Source: Citrobacter europaeus (GTDB taxonomy: Bacteria; Pseudomonadota; Gammaproteobacteria; Enterobacterales; Enterobacteriaceae). From it: a DNA stretch of 64,000 nt. How positions within the stretch are numbered: the first letter of the stretch is position 1; each line of letters opens with the position of its first letter. Location of the stretch: contig CP083650.1 in the NCBI GenBank assembly GCA_020099315.1, positions 3,286,001 through 3,350,000 on the forward strand, written 5' to 3'. Made by a program: the position numbers and the translations under genes. A model generated the notes under the pieces. The model had not been told where the DNA came from, ran no database searches, and saw nothing but the letters and a program-made list of their open reading frames with translations. Below are positions 52,091-62,234 of the stretch, one piece after another.

Positions 52091-54813
52091 TGTTGTGCCT
52101 CCTGCAGATCCTCAAGACGCGCACCTGCCAGTACCGGCGCGATGCCAGGCATACCCATCGGCAAACCAACCTGCCCTGCCGTTAATCCTTCAGCGATTTC
52201 AACCGGCAGCGTAACCGTGTTGCCATCGTAGCTGAAAGAAACGCGCGTACCGGCATTAACCCCCAACTTCGCGGCATCAGCCGGATTGAGTTTAATGTAC
52301 GGCTGCGGCATACGGGTCTGGAAGACCGGCGCACGTTGTGACATTTCGTCGCTACCAAACAGATGGTAGTAAGGCGCGATACGCCACTGACCATCCTGAG
52401 CCTGGAAGCTCGCCGGAACGGTAGTGAAGTAATCCATCCCATCCGCAGAAGCTTCGATCAGACGCACGCCTGGGTCGCCATGACGCAGTTTACCGCCCAC
52501 TTCATCCTGGAACTTATTCCACGCCTGTGGGGAGTTCCAGCCTGGTGCCCAGGCAAACGGAATTTGTGAACGCGGCGCAGACGGTTGGTTGTTCCCTTCC
52601 ATCGAGAAAGCGAACATGGTGTCTTTGTCCTGCGGCTGGCGCGGTTCGTGTACGCTGATGTTGGCGCGCATTGCGGTACGACCGCTGTAGCGGTGCGGTT
52701 CACGTGCCAGTTTCTGTCCACGAATACGGAAGGTTGCATCCGGCGCGGCATCTTTAATACCCGCCAGTTGCGGCAGCTTCTCAACGACCGCGTCGATGAC
52801 GTGGTCAAGCTGCGTCCAGTCTACTTCACGGCTCTGCACGGTGCTGTGCAGCGAGTGCAGCCAGCGCCAGCTTTCCAGCATGACGGTGTTGCTGTCGTAG
52901 TAGGACGGGTCGTAGACCTGGAAGAAGCGTTGGGCGCGGCCTTCGTTGTTAATCACCGTACCATCACTTTCGGCGAAGCTTGCGGCGGAAAGCACCAGAT
53001 GGGCGTTTTCCATAATTGCCGTACGCTGATGATCAACGACCAGTACCAGTGGCGCTTTCGCCAGCGCGGCGTTCACACGCGTAGCTGAAGCATGGCGATG
53101 CAGGTCATTTTCCAGCACCACAACGGCGTCAGCACGACCTGTTTCCAGCTCGGTCAGCGCATCCTCAAGGGAACCACCGCCAATCATACCCAGGCCCATG
53201 CTGTTAACAGAGCGAGCAATCATGGTGATGCCGACATCAGCGCCCCGACCTTTCAGCGCCTTCGCCACGTTGGCAGCCGCCTGAATCACCTCGGCGCTAC
53301 CGGCGTTGGTACCGGAAATAATCAGTGGTTTCTTCGCTCCGGCCAAGGCCTGAACGATAACGTCAATTTTGTTCTGCAGGTCACGATCGATACCGTCAAC
53401 CGCCGGGGCGTTGTTATCCAGCGCGTGGGCGATAGCGAAACCTAAACGCGCCTGATCTTCAACCGGCGCACGGTAGGTCCATGCGGCGATATCATCCAGA
53501 CGGGTGTTATCGACGTTGGTGACGAACAGCGGATGCTTGGCGCGCTGGCCGATGTTGAGGATGGCCGCAATCTGCCAGTCTGCCACTTTCTGCGCCGCCG
53601 CCATTTCGCGTGCTTTACCTTTCACCGCCTGACGCACAGCCAGCGCAACGCGCGCGCCGGTCTGGGTGACATCTTCGCCCAGCACCAGAACCGCATCGTA
53701 GGATTCGATTTCGCGCAGTGCCGGAGTATGAATACCGCCGTCACGCAGTACGCTCAGCGCCAGCTGCAGACGTTCCTGCTCGCCCTGGGCGATACCGGTA
53801 TAGAAGTTATCCGCACCGACCAGTTCGCGCAGTGCGAAGTTGCTTTCAACGCTGGCGCGCGGGGAGCCGATACCAATCACTTTCTTCGACTGACGCAGAA
53901 TATCTGCCGCGCCCTGCATCGCCTGTTCGGCGTTCAGCGTGATCAGGTCATCGCCACGACGCTGTACCGGCTGACGCGGACGGTCTTTCAGGTTCACGTA
54001 ACCATAGCCAAAACGACCACGGTCGCAGAGGAAGTAATGGTTAACGGTACCGTTATAACGGTTTTCGATACGACGCAGTTCACCGTAGCGCTCGCCCGGG
54101 CTGGTGTTACAGCCGATGGAACACTGCTGGCAGATGCTCGGCGCAAACTGCATGTCCCATTTACGGTTATAACGCTCGGAGTGCGTTTTATCGGTGAAGA
54201 CGCCGGTCGGACAAATTTCGACCAGGTTGCCGGAGAATTCGCTTTCGAGCGTACCGTCTTCCGGACGACCGAAGTAGACGTTGTCATGTGCGCCATAGAC
54301 GCCCAGATCCGCGCCATCGGCGTAATCTTTGTAGTAACGTACGCAGCGATAGCAGGCGATGCAGCGGTTCATTTCATGAGAGATGAACGGCCCCAGGTCC
54401 TGGTTGCGGTGCGTACGCTTCGTGAAGCGGTAGCGACGGAAGCTATGACCGGTCATGACGGTCATATCCTGAAGGTGGCAGTTACCGCCCTCTTCACAAA
54501 CCGGACAGTCGTGCGGGTGGTTAGTCATCAACCACTCCACTACGCTTTCGCGGAACTGCTTCGCTTCTTCGTCATCAATAGAAATAAAGGTGCCTTCGGT
54601 GGCCGGTGTCATACAAGACATCACCAGGCGACCACGCGTGTCTTCCGCGTTCTGATATTGCTTCACCGCACACTGGCGGCAAGCACCGACGCTTCCCAGC
54701 GCCGGGTGCCAGCAAAAGTACGGAATATCAAGGCCGAGAGACAGACAAGCTTCCAGCAGGTTGTCCGCTCCGTTGACCTCATATTCTTTGCCGTCTACAT
54801 GAATCGTAGCCAT
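52087..54813 (-). CDS. nuoG: NADH-quinone oxidoreductase subunit G
   Basis: Largest peripheral subunit of complex I, 908 residues. The N-terminal ferredoxin part has the 2Fe-2S ligands (CWHPALGSVGACRQC), then the His-Cys motif HPHDCPVCEEGGNC and CIACYRC. The extra 4Fe-4S cluster N7 of enterobacteria and some other bacteria is marked by CQQCSIGC. The remainder is molybdopterin-oxidoreductase-like without the cofactor. I chose 54813 (MATIHVDGKEYEV); an ATG three codons upstream at 54822 also exists. It lies 80 bases after nuoF. Confidence 0.97.
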   Translation of the reverse strand: MATIHVDGKEYEVNGADNLLEACLSLGLDIPYFCWHPALGSVGACRQCAVKQYQNAEDTRGRLVMSCMTPATEGTFISIDDEEAKQFRESVVEWLMTNHPHDCPVCEEGGNCHLQDMTVMTGHSFRRYRFTKRTHRNQDLGPFISHEMNRCIACYRCVRYYKDYADGADLGVYGAHDNVYFGRPEDGTLESEFSGNLVEICPTGVFTDKTHSERYNRKWDMQFAPSICQQCSIGCNTSPGERYGELRRIENRYNGTVNHYFLCDRGRFGYGYVNLKDRPRQPVQRRGDDLITLNAEQAMQGAADILRQSKKVIGIGSPRASVESNFALRELVGADNFYTGIAQGEQERLQLALSVLRDGGIHTPALREIESYDAVLVLGEDVTQTGARVALAVRQAVKGKAREMAAAQKVADWQIAAILNIGQRAKHPLFVTNVDNTRLDDIAAWTYRAPVEDQARLGFAIAHALDNNAPAVDGIDRDLQNKIDVIVQALAGAKKPLIISGTNAGSAEVIQAAANVAKALKGRGADVGITMIARSVNSMGLGMIGGGSLEDALTELETGRADAVVVLENDLHRHASATRVNAALAKAPLVLVVDHQRTAIMENAHLVLSAASFAESDGTVINNEGRAQRFFQVYDPSYYDSNTVMLESWRWLHSLHSTVQSREVDWTQLDHVIDAVVEKLPQLAGIKDAAPDATFRIRGQKLAREPHRYSGRTAMRANISVHEPRQPQDKDTMFAFSMEGNNQPSAPRSQIPFAWAPGWNSPQAWNKFQDEVGGKLRHGDPGVRLIEASADGMDYFTTVPASFQAQDGQWRIAPYYHLFGSDEMSQRAPVFQTRMPQPYIKLNPADAAKLGVNAGTRVSFSYDGNTVTLPVEIAEGLTAGQVGLPMGMPGIAPVLAGARLEDLQEAQQ

Positions 54814-54893
54814 AGTCAGCATGCTTCCAGTTGGCTCGGTCGTAACCGAGCGTTAATCGAATTACTTATCGCGATGCAGGGGTTAACCTGCAA

Positions 54894-56231
54894 TTACCAG
54901 CGCTCTTTCAGCAGGTTCGGCTGAATACCACCAATCTGATGGGTATTGCTGAAGGACTGCTTGATGCCAGCTTCGAATTCTTCGCGGAAATATTTAATGG
55001 CGCTCTGCAGCGGTTCCACCGCACCCGGTGCGTGTGCACAGAAGGTTTTACCCGGGCCGAGGAAACGACACAGTTGCTCAAGTGTCTCGATATCCCCTGG
55101 CTGGCCTTCGCCACGCTCCAGCGCGCGCAGAATTTTCACACTCCACGGCAGACCGTCACGGCACGGCGTACACCAGCCGCAGGACTCGCGGGCAAAGAAC
55201 TCTTCAAGGTTACGCACCAGTGGAACCATGCCGATCTCGTGATCGACGGCCATTGCCAGCGCGGTACCCAGACGGCTGCCTGCTTTACCGATGCTTTCGA
55301 ATTCCATTGGCAGGTCAAGGTGCGCCTCGGTCAGGAAGTCAGTACCCGCGCCGCCAGGCTGCCAGGCTTTAAACTTCAGGCCATCGCGCATGCCGCCCGC
55401 GTAATCTTCGAGGATCTCACGCGCGGTAGTACCGAAAGGCAGTTCCCACAGGCCAGGATTCTTCACACGACCGGAGAAGCCCATCAGCTTGGTGCCTGCG
55501 TCTTTGCTCTTCGAAATGTTCTGGTACCACTCCACGCCGTTCGCGAGGATAGCCGGTACGTTACACAGGGTTTCAACGTTGTTTACGCAGGTCGGCTTAC
55601 CCCATGCGCCAGAGCTTGCCGGGAACGGCGGCTTGGAACGCGGGTTAGCACGGCGACCTTCGAGGGAGTTAATCAGCGCGGTTTCTTCACCGCAGATATA
55701 ACGCCCTGCCCCGGTGTGGACAAACAGTTCGAAGTCAAAACCGGTGCCCATGATGTTTTTGCCAAGCAGACCGGCTTCGGTCGCTTCGGCGATCGCGCGA
55801 CGCAGATGCACGGCCGCTTCGATATATTCACCGCGCAGGAAGATGTAACCACGGTACGCTTTCAGCGCAAACGCGGAGATCAGCATGCCTTCCACCAGCA
55901 GGTGCGGCAGCTGCTCCATCAGCAGACGGTCCTTATAGGTGCCCGGTTCCATTTCATCGGCGTTACACAGCAGGTAACGGATGTTCATGGATTCGTCTTT
56001 CGGCATCAGGCTCCACTTCAGACCGGTGGAAAAGCCCGCGCCGCCGCGCCCTTTCAGGCCAGCGTCTTTTACCTGATTAACGATTTCATCCGGTGACAGC
56101 CCGGTCAGGGCCTTTCGCGCACCTTCGTAGCCGTTCTTGCTACGGTATTCGTCCAGCCATACCGGCTGTTTGTCATCACGCAGACGCCAGGTCAGCGGAT
56201 GCGTTTCGGGAGTACGGATAATGTCTTTCAT
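54894..56231 (-). CDS. nuoF: NADH-quinone oxidoreductase subunit F
   Basis: NADH-binding subunit with FMN and 4Fe-4S cluster N3, 445 residues as in E. coli. The FMN/NADH motif is GLKGRGGAGFSTGLKW, the GEETALINSLEG stretch binds NADH, and the cluster ligands are in SCGWCTPCRDG with a distant Cys in FCAHAPGA. It overlaps nuoE by ATGA. Confidence 0.98.
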   Translation of the reverse strand: MKDIIRTPETHPLTWRLRDDKQPVWLDEYRSKNGYEGARKALTGLSPDEIVNQVKDAGLKGRGGAGFSTGLKWSLMPKDESMNIRYLLCNADEMEPGTYKDRLLMEQLPHLLVEGMLISAFALKAYRGYIFLRGEYIEAAVHLRRAIAEATEAGLLGKNIMGTGFDFELFVHTGAGRYICGEETALINSLEGRRANPRSKPPFPASSGAWGKPTCVNNVETLCNVPAILANGVEWYQNISKSKDAGTKLMGFSGRVKNPGLWELPFGTTAREILEDYAGGMRDGLKFKAWQPGGAGTDFLTEAHLDLPMEFESIGKAGSRLGTALAMAVDHEIGMVPLVRNLEEFFARESCGWCTPCRDGLPWSVKILRALERGEGQPGDIETLEQLCRFLGPGKTFCAHAPGAVEPLQSAIKYFREEFEAGIKQSFSNTHQIGGIQPNLLKERW

Positions 56232-56728
56232 TTATACCGCTCCAGCAGTTCGGGAATGCCTTCCGGGGTCAGGTGAGCGTGAGTATCCTCATCGATCATC
56301 ATGTTTGGCCCTTTATCGCAGTTCCCCAGGCAACAGGTTGGCAGCAGCGTAAAACGACCGTCAAAGGTCGTCTGCCCCGGCTTGATGTTGAGTTTTTTCT
56401 CAAGCGCAGCCTGGATCCCCTGGTAGCCGTTGATATGGCACACCACGCTGTCGCAGTAGCGGATCACGTGGCGACCTACCGGCTGGCGGAAGATCTGGCT
56501 ATAGAACGTGGCAACACCTTCTACGTCGCTTGCCGGGATACCCAGCACATCCGCGATCGCATAGATCGCGCCATCCGGCACCCAGCCACGCTGTTTCTGA
56601 ACGATTTTCAGCGCTTCAATGGACGCCGCACGCGGGTCTTCGTAGTGGTGCTTCTCGTGCTCAATCGCTTCACGCTCAGCCGCACTCAGCTCAAAAGCCT
56701 CGGTTTGTGGTTGTTGATTCTCGTGCAT
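56228..56728 (-). CDS. nuoE: NADH-quinone oxidoreductase subunit E
   Basis: Thioredoxin-like subunit with 2Fe-2S cluster N1a, 166 residues. Ligands are seen in YCDSVVCHING and LPTCCLGNCDKGP. It starts two bases after the nuoC(D) stop and overlaps nuoF. Confidence 0.97.
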   Translation of the reverse strand: MHENQQPQTEAFELSAAEREAIEHEKHHYEDPRAASIEALKIVQKQRGWVPDGAIYAIADVLGIPASDVEGVATFYSQIFRQPVGRHVIRYCDSVVCHINGYQGIQAALEKKLNIKPGQTTFDGRFTLLPTCCLGNCDKGPNMMIDEDTHAHLTPEGIPELLERYK

Positions 56729-56730
56729 AA

Positions 56731-58533
56731 TTAGCGGTCCACATCTGACATAACAAAATCGATACTACCCAGATGGACGATCAGGTCGGACACCAGGCTG
56801 CCACGTACCGCTACCGGGATCTGCTGCAGGTGCGCATAGCTCGGGGTACGGATACGGGTACGATAACTCATGGTGCTGCCATCGCTGGTCAGGTAGTAAC
56901 TGTTGATACCCTTGGTCGCTTCCACCATCTGGAAGGACTCGTTTGCCGGCATAACCGGTCCCCACGAAACCTGCAGGAAGTGGGTGATCAGGGTTTCGAT
57001 ATGTTGCAGCGTGCGCTCTTTCGGCGGCGGCGTCGTCAGCGGATGATCCGCTTTGAACGGGCCTTCCGGCATGTTATTGAGGCACTGCTCAAGGATGCGC
57101 AGACTCTGGCGCAGCTCTTCAACTTTCAGCATCACGCGGGTATAGCAGTCGGACACACCGCCGCCAACCGGAACTTCAAAGTCAAAGTTTTCGTAGCCAG
57201 AGTACGGACGCGCTTTACGCACGTCGAAATCAATACCAGTCGCGCGCAACGCAGCACCGGTACAACCCCAGTCCAGCGCTTCTTTCTTGCCGTAAGCGGC
57301 AACGCCCTGCGAACGGCCTTTCAGGATGGTGTTACGCAGCGCCGCTTTCTCGTAGGAATCCAGACGTTTTGGCATCCAGTCGAGGAAGTCACGCAGCAGC
57401 TTGTCCCAACCGCGCGGCAGATCGTGCGCCACGCCGCCGATACGGAACCAGGCCGGGTGCATACGGAAACCGGTGATCGCTTCCACGACGTCATAGATTT
57501 TCTGACGGTCGGTAAAGGCGAAGAATACCGGAGTCATTGCGCCGACGTCCTGAATGAACGTGGAGATATACAGCAGGTGGCTGTTGATACGGAACAGTTC
57601 AGACAGCATCACGCGAATCACGTTAACGCGATCCGGCGTGGTGATACCAGCCAGTTTCTCAACGGCCAGTACATAAGGCATTTCGTTAACGCAGCCGCCG
57701 AGGTACTCGATACGGTCAGTGTACGGAATATAACTGTGCCAGGACTGACGTTCACCCATCTTTTCAGCGCCACGGTGGTGGTAGCCGATGTCAGGTACGC
57801 AGTCGACGATTTCTTCGCCATCAAGCTGCAGCACAATACGGAAAGCACCGTGAGAAGACGGGTGGTTAGGACCGAGGTTGAGGAACATGAAGTCCTCGTT
57901 TTCGGTACTACGCTTCATACCCCAGTCTTCTGGTTTGAAGGTCAGCGCTTCCATTTCCAGATCCTGCTTGGCTTTGGTCAGCTCAAACGGATCGAATTCG
58001 GTCGCACGCGCCGGGTAGTCTTTACGCAGCGGATGACCTTCCCATGTAGACGGCATCAGCAGACGCGTCAGGTGCGGGTGGCCTTCGATATCGATGCCAA
58101 ACATTTCCCAGGTTTCACGCTCATACCAGTTGGCGTTCGGGAACAGTTTGGTGAAAGTCGGTACGCGCAGATCGTTTTCAGACAATGCCACCTTGAGCAT
58201 GATATCGCGATTGCGTTCAATGGAGATCAGGTGATAGAAAACGGAAAAATCCGCGGCAGGTAACCCTTCGCGGTGCGTACGCAGACGTTCGTCCATGCCG
58301 TGTAAGTCAAACAGCATGACGTAAGGTTTCGGCAGTCTCTTTAAGAAATCGCCAACTTCCAGTAGTTGTTCACGCTTGACCCAAACAACGGGTACCCCGG
58401 TGCGAGTCGCCTGAACGGTAAAGGCATCCGGCCCAAAACGGTTGCGCAGTTCGCCAATGACCGGGTCATCAAGGTGATCCCGTGTTTGCCATGCGGCGTC
58501 TTGCGCGGTTAAGTCGGTCATATTGTTCACCAT
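56731..58533 (-). CDS. nuoC: NADH-quinone oxidoreductase fused subunit CD
   Basis: Peripheral subunit of complex I, 600 residues, as in E. coli. The NuoC part (about 1-190) and NuoD part (about 210-600) are fused, as is normal in enterobacteria. The NuoD part resembles the hydrogenase large subunit and lines the quinone site, with LGPNHPSSHGAFRIVL and GYHHRGAEKMGE. MVNNM gives two possible starts (58533 and 58521). It lies 85 bases after nuoB. Confidence 0.97.
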   Translation of the reverse strand: MVNNMTDLTAQDAAWQTRDHLDDPVIGELRNRFGPDAFTVQATRTGVPVVWVKREQLLEVGDFLKRLPKPYVMLFDLHGMDERLRTHREGLPAADFSVFYHLISIERNRDIMLKVALSENDLRVPTFTKLFPNANWYERETWEMFGIDIEGHPHLTRLLMPSTWEGHPLRKDYPARATEFDPFELTKAKQDLEMEALTFKPEDWGMKRSTENEDFMFLNLGPNHPSSHGAFRIVLQLDGEEIVDCVPDIGYHHRGAEKMGERQSWHSYIPYTDRIEYLGGCVNEMPYVLAVEKLAGITTPDRVNVIRVMLSELFRINSHLLYISTFIQDVGAMTPVFFAFTDRQKIYDVVEAITGFRMHPAWFRIGGVAHDLPRGWDKLLRDFLDWMPKRLDSYEKAALRNTILKGRSQGVAAYGKKEALDWGCTGAALRATGIDFDVRKARPYSGYENFDFEVPVGGGVSDCYTRVMLKVEELRQSLRILEQCLNNMPEGPFKADHPLTTPPPKERTLQHIETLITHFLQVSWGPVMPANESFQMVEATKGINSYYLTSDGSTMSYRTRIRTPSYAHLQQIPVAVRGSLVSDLIVHLGSIDFVMSDVDR

Positions 58534-58618
58534 TGCAAATGGTCCGTGGTGGTCGGCAGTGCTTCGCGCTATTTATGTAGTGATAAGCGAAGGAAGTGCT
58601 GCTGCCGACAGGCGCAAA

Positions 58619-59281
58619 TTAAATCTCGTCTGGTGTACGAAGATTCGTTACAGCAATACGTTCGCCGCGTTTACGCTCGCGTTCTGACTGCATATTGGCG
58701 CGATAAACGCCCTGATCGCCAACCACCCAGGAGAGCGGACGGCGTTCTTTGCCAATCGAATCTTGCAGCAGCATCAGAGCCTGCATATACGCTTCCGGAC
58801 GCGGCGGACATCCCGGGATGTACACATCAACCGGAATAAATTTATCAACGCCCTGCACCACAGAATAGATGTCGTACATACCGCCGGAGTTGGCGCATGC
58901 GCCCATGGAGATAACCCATTTCGGTTCCAGCATCTGATCGTAGAGGCGCTGAATAACCGGTGCCATTTTGGTAAAGCAGGTTCCGGCTACCACCATCAGG
59001 TCAGCCTGACGCGGCGATGCACGCAGTACTTCCGCACCAAAACGGGCCACATCGTGCACGGCGGTAAACGAGGTCACCATCTCAACGTAGCAGCAGGAAA
59101 GGCCAAAGTTATATGGCCAAATTGAGTTTTTACGGCCCCAGTTAACCATGTCATGCAGCTTGCCCATGAACACGTTTTTGTTAACTTCTTGCTCCAGGGG
59201 GTCGGTTACGATCTCCTGTTTTTGCAGGGGGTAACGGTCGTTCTCACCGTTAGGATCTATGCGGGTGAGCGTATAATCCAT
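58619..59281 (-). CDS. nuoB: NADH-quinone oxidoreductase subunit B
   Basis: Subunit carrying the terminal cluster N2 next to the quinone site, 220 residues. The unusual tandem-Cys motif is in GLSCCYVEM, with further ligands in GTCFTKM and PGCPPRPEA. It lies 15 bases after nuoA. Confidence 0.98.
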   Translation of the reverse strand: MDYTLTRIDPNGENDRYPLQKQEIVTDPLEQEVNKNVFMGKLHDMVNWGRKNSIWPYNFGLSCCYVEMVTSFTAVHDVARFGAEVLRASPRQADLMVVAGTCFTKMAPVIQRLYDQMLEPKWVISMGACANSGGMYDIYSVVQGVDKFIPVDVYIPGCPPRPEAYMQALMLLQDSIGKERRPLSWVVGDQGVYRANMQSERERKRGERIAVTNLRTPDEI

Positions 59282-59296
59282 CTTAATGCCTCGCGG

Positions 59297-59740
59297 TTAG
59301 CGTTGACGATTAGCGATACTGTTCGTTTCCGGGTTCATACGCTCGCGGCGTGAACGCGCGGGCGTCCAGTCCAGCGCGCCAATACGCACCAGATAAACCA
59401 GACCTGCCAGTAACACAAAAATAAAAATTGCAGCTTCCACAAAGCCAATCCAGCCGCTTTCACGGATAGAAGTTGACCATGCGAACAGATACAGCGCTTC
59501 AACGTCGAAGATAACGAAGAACATGGCTACCAGATAAAACTTGGCAGACAGGCGCAAGCGGGCGGTGCCGACCGAGTCGATACCTGATTCAAACGGCACG
59601 TTTTTAGATCTCGCGCGCGCGCGACCACCTAAAAACCAGCCGCCGACGAGCATCAGGCAGCACAGGCCAATGGCAACAATAAGAAAGATAGCGAATGCCC
59701 AGTGATGAGCGATGATTTCAGTGGATGTTGACATACTCAT
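59297..59740 (-). CDS. nuoA: NADH-quinone oxidoreductase subunit A
   Basis: First gene of the nuo operon, a membrane subunit of 147 residues with three helices. The conserved acidic motif is PFESGIDSVGTARLR, followed by FYLVAMFFVIFDVEALYLF. It starts at 59740 (MSMSTSTEII). The promoter region lies in the long gap to lrhA. Confidence 0.97.
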   Translation of the reverse strand: MSMSTSTEIIAHHWAFAIFLIVAIGLCCLMLVGGWFLGGRARARSKNVPFESGIDSVGTARLRLSAKFYLVAMFFVIFDVEALYLFAWSTSIRESGWIGFVEAAIFIFVLLAGLVYLVRIGALDWTPARSRRERMNPETNSIANRQR

Positions 59741-60284
59741 TGCTTACTCATCAAAAGTAGCGCCAAATTCTCTGCTCTTTTCGGCAGATGAACGCCACAT
59801 CGATTCATGGGGAGGAATAAAAAAAACCTTACAATCACTGTGAAAAACCATTTTATACAGCTAATTGATGGGGTTTTTTACTCCTTTCTATAACCTTTTG
59901 TCAACTTTAACAAAAGTTTCCTCACATTATTTTACACCAATCCAACTTCATTAACATAAAGTGCTATTTAGACCAATTTCGATCGCATCATCGGTCATTT
60001 TTAACGTTGTTGAATCGTGTCCGTAGTGAAGTAAAAAAGATAATACTCGTCTATTTTGACAGGAATTCACCCAGATGCCTCCCCCTAAATGGGAGTATTT
60101 TCTTGATCTGTGACACGCTTTTGTTAATTCACCATAAAAAACAGCAACAATTTCTCTAGTTTTTTAACATGGAAACAATTAGCAATGCTGCTGATTATTT
60201 TTTAGTCTAACATCAGGCCATTTTTTTACCTTCTGATTTTGTTAAGTTTTAGTATAGCAAATGACATAAAGCGGCAATATTTGC
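59741..60284 (-). promoter_or_regulatory. nuo operon upstream region
   Basis: Some 540 bases without a convincing gene, strongly AT-rich. In E. coli the nuo promoter region is also long and answers to ArcA, NarL, Fis, IHF and LrhA. I cannot place the start or the sites with confidence here. TTGATCTGTGAC at 60102-60113 and several T-rich tracts are visible, but none gives a clean operator match. Confidence 0.5.
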
Positions 60285-60333
60285 ATAAAAAAAGAGCCGC
60301 TGGATGTTCTTTCAGCATCAGCGGCTCTTTTTT
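60285..60333. terminator. Terminator of lrhA
   Basis: GAGCCGCTG (60294-60302) pairs perfectly with CAGCGGCTC (60319-60327), flanked by an A run on one side and a T run on the other. It can therefore end transcription on either strand; it serves lrhA, whose stop lies at 60368. Confidence 0.93.
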
Positions 60334-60367
60334 ACACTTACATTTTAAAACTGTTTTTTGTGACGGG

Positions 60368-61306
60368 TTACTCAAAGTCGCCTTCAACAATCAGCGAGTC
60401 ATCTCCCCCTTCAGGGGTAAACTGATTGTATTGCCAAGGATTTTGATACGTTTGCATCGACTTAAAGATAACGTCTGCCAGCTCATTTTGCGTGGACGGA
60501 TCGCAGCACAACAGATACTCAGTATCAGGCAATGGCGGCAATCCGTCGGCGGCACCCAGGACGCGCAAATCCGGACTCATCATTTCAACAGGACGCGCAG
60601 TGACGCCGAGCCCTGCTTTTACCGCCGCACGAACCGCGGGTAATGTTGAAGCGACATATGCCAGACGCCATGGGATCTGTGCGGCGTTTAATGTCGCCAG
60701 CACGATATCGCGAAACGGACTCGGATCGTCCAGCAGAACCAACGGTACCGGCTCACCCTTTTGCAGAATATATTCGGCAGCGCAGTACCAGTGTGTTGGC
60801 GAGGTACGCAGATTCAGACATTCAAAATCGCCTGGTCGGTTGGTGGTAACCACCAAATCCACTTCTTGCGACTTCAGCATATCCACCATATAAGCGTTAC
60901 GCTTGACTCTCACATCCAGCGCAAGCTTCGGATAAACCGAACTTATACGGTTGAGCAGGAAAGGCAGTATGGTATCGGCGGATTCATCAGAAGCACCGAT
61001 AGTTAACACTCCCTGAAGATTATTAAACATTAATGATGAGCATGCCTCATCATTAAAACGCAGTATTTTTCTGGCGTAACCCAACAGTTGTATACCATGT
61101 TCGGTCAGTAGCTTGTTGCGTCCATGGCGTGCGAACAACTCTTTCCCCACGAGTTGCTCAAGACGCTGCATTTGCTGACTCACCGCAGACTGAGTTCGAC
61201 ATACCGCAGCTGCCGCAGCCGCAAAGGTATTCAGGTCGGCAACAGCAACGAAGGTTCTCAGCAGATCGAGGTCGAGGTTAATTATCGGACGATTTGCATT
61301 TATCAT
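60368..61306 (-). CDS. lrhA: LysR-type regulator LrhA
   Basis: Transcriptional regulator of 312 residues, as in E. coli, where it represses flhDC (motility), type 1 fimbriae and rpoS translation. The N-terminal helix-turn-helix is LNTFAAAAAAVCRTQSAVSQ at about 25-45, followed by the effector domain. It stands divergent from alaA across a very long gap. The variable C-terminus (NQFTPEGGDDSLIVEGDFE) differs most from E. coli. It lies next to nuo, which it may affect. Confidence 0.97.
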   Translation of the reverse strand: MINANRPIINLDLDLLRTFVAVADLNTFAAAAAAVCRTQSAVSQQMQRLEQLVGKELFARHGRNKLLTEHGIQLLGYARKILRFNDEACSSLMFNNLQGVLTIGASDESADTILPFLLNRISSVYPKLALDVRVKRNAYMVDMLKSQEVDLVVTTNRPGDFECLNLRTSPTHWYCAAEYILQKGEPVPLVLLDDPSPFRDIVLATLNAAQIPWRLAYVASTLPAVRAAVKAGLGVTARPVEMMSPDLRVLGAADGLPPLPDTEYLLCCDPSTQNELADVIFKSMQTYQNPWQYNQFTPEGGDDSLIVEGDFE

Positions 61307-62234
61307 AGTTTTTCACTTACTCGCGGGTCATACCGGGTTAATGCTGTGCATTTGGAATCAAACAACTCCATTTGTAATGTGCCTCCCTCGCAGTTTCGCT
61401 TAGTGTAACCAAGTGAAAATAAGGATGTATTTGGTTTAACAAACGAAACAATTCTCTTTCTGAGCTATTTTAATACCCGTGATATTCATCGGAATATAGC
61501 AACGAGAAAGAGCCGGATTTTTAGCTGCTGGATGATTCTGACTTATGGAAAACATGTAAATTTTGTAAATTTAAAAAAAAGTTAACGAACAATAATTTAC
61601 ACATTAAGAACTATCTTTTCAGTATGTTAGGAACAACCAACCAACATTTGAATTATCTTAAAATTCAGACTACTTACCATTTCATGGGACTTATCTTAAC
61701 CTAAAACCACTATATTTATAAGTGTTATCGTGAATAATTCCAGGCAAATTCGTGTTATGTCCTGGCAGCAGTTTCCCTATTATTAGCCCACTCAATTTGA
61801 TGCCATTTAAATATTAAATAATAATTAATTAAGAATCCCTCAATTCATTAATTATGCTTAACAATGGATTTACACCGTATCACGGACGGATCAGACCGAT
61901 AACAACCCCCGCAGCTAAAACCTCAGTATTTTCGAATTGCCTCATCCAGCTTAGACGTCGGTGACATTTCGCTTTACAACCTTAACTTTTTTTGACCAGA
62001 CAAATCACCACAACCAAACCTTCATAGCAAATCATATAACTAATAAAATACAGTTAACCAGATTATTATTCTATGATAATTGCATCATTTAGTTGTTAAC
62101 AGTTAATTATAACTTCATGGCTTTTCAAAATGTTCTACTAAAGACCCTTCAAAACTCACCGCCGTGGGAGTACATTGTGCTGGGCTGACTTCCATGGCAG
62201 GGAGTGGCATTCACAGCTAAAAAGGTCAACGTTC
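61307..62234. promoter_or_regulatory. Long control region between lrhA and alaA
   Basis: A gap of 928 bases, AT-rich, with no credible gene. E. coli has a similarly long gap, and lrhA there has a long 5' untranslated leader that is a target of small RNAs. The leader of alaA contains a tiny frame, MAGSGIHS, at 62194-62220, ending 14 bases before the alaA ATG; its use is unknown. I could not identify definite operators by eye. Confidence 0.5.

Noticed and set aside
61825..61845. RcsB/RcsAB box in the lrhA upstream region
   Set aside because: TAAGAAT matches the left half of the consensus but the right half does not, so this is probably chance in AT-rich DNA.
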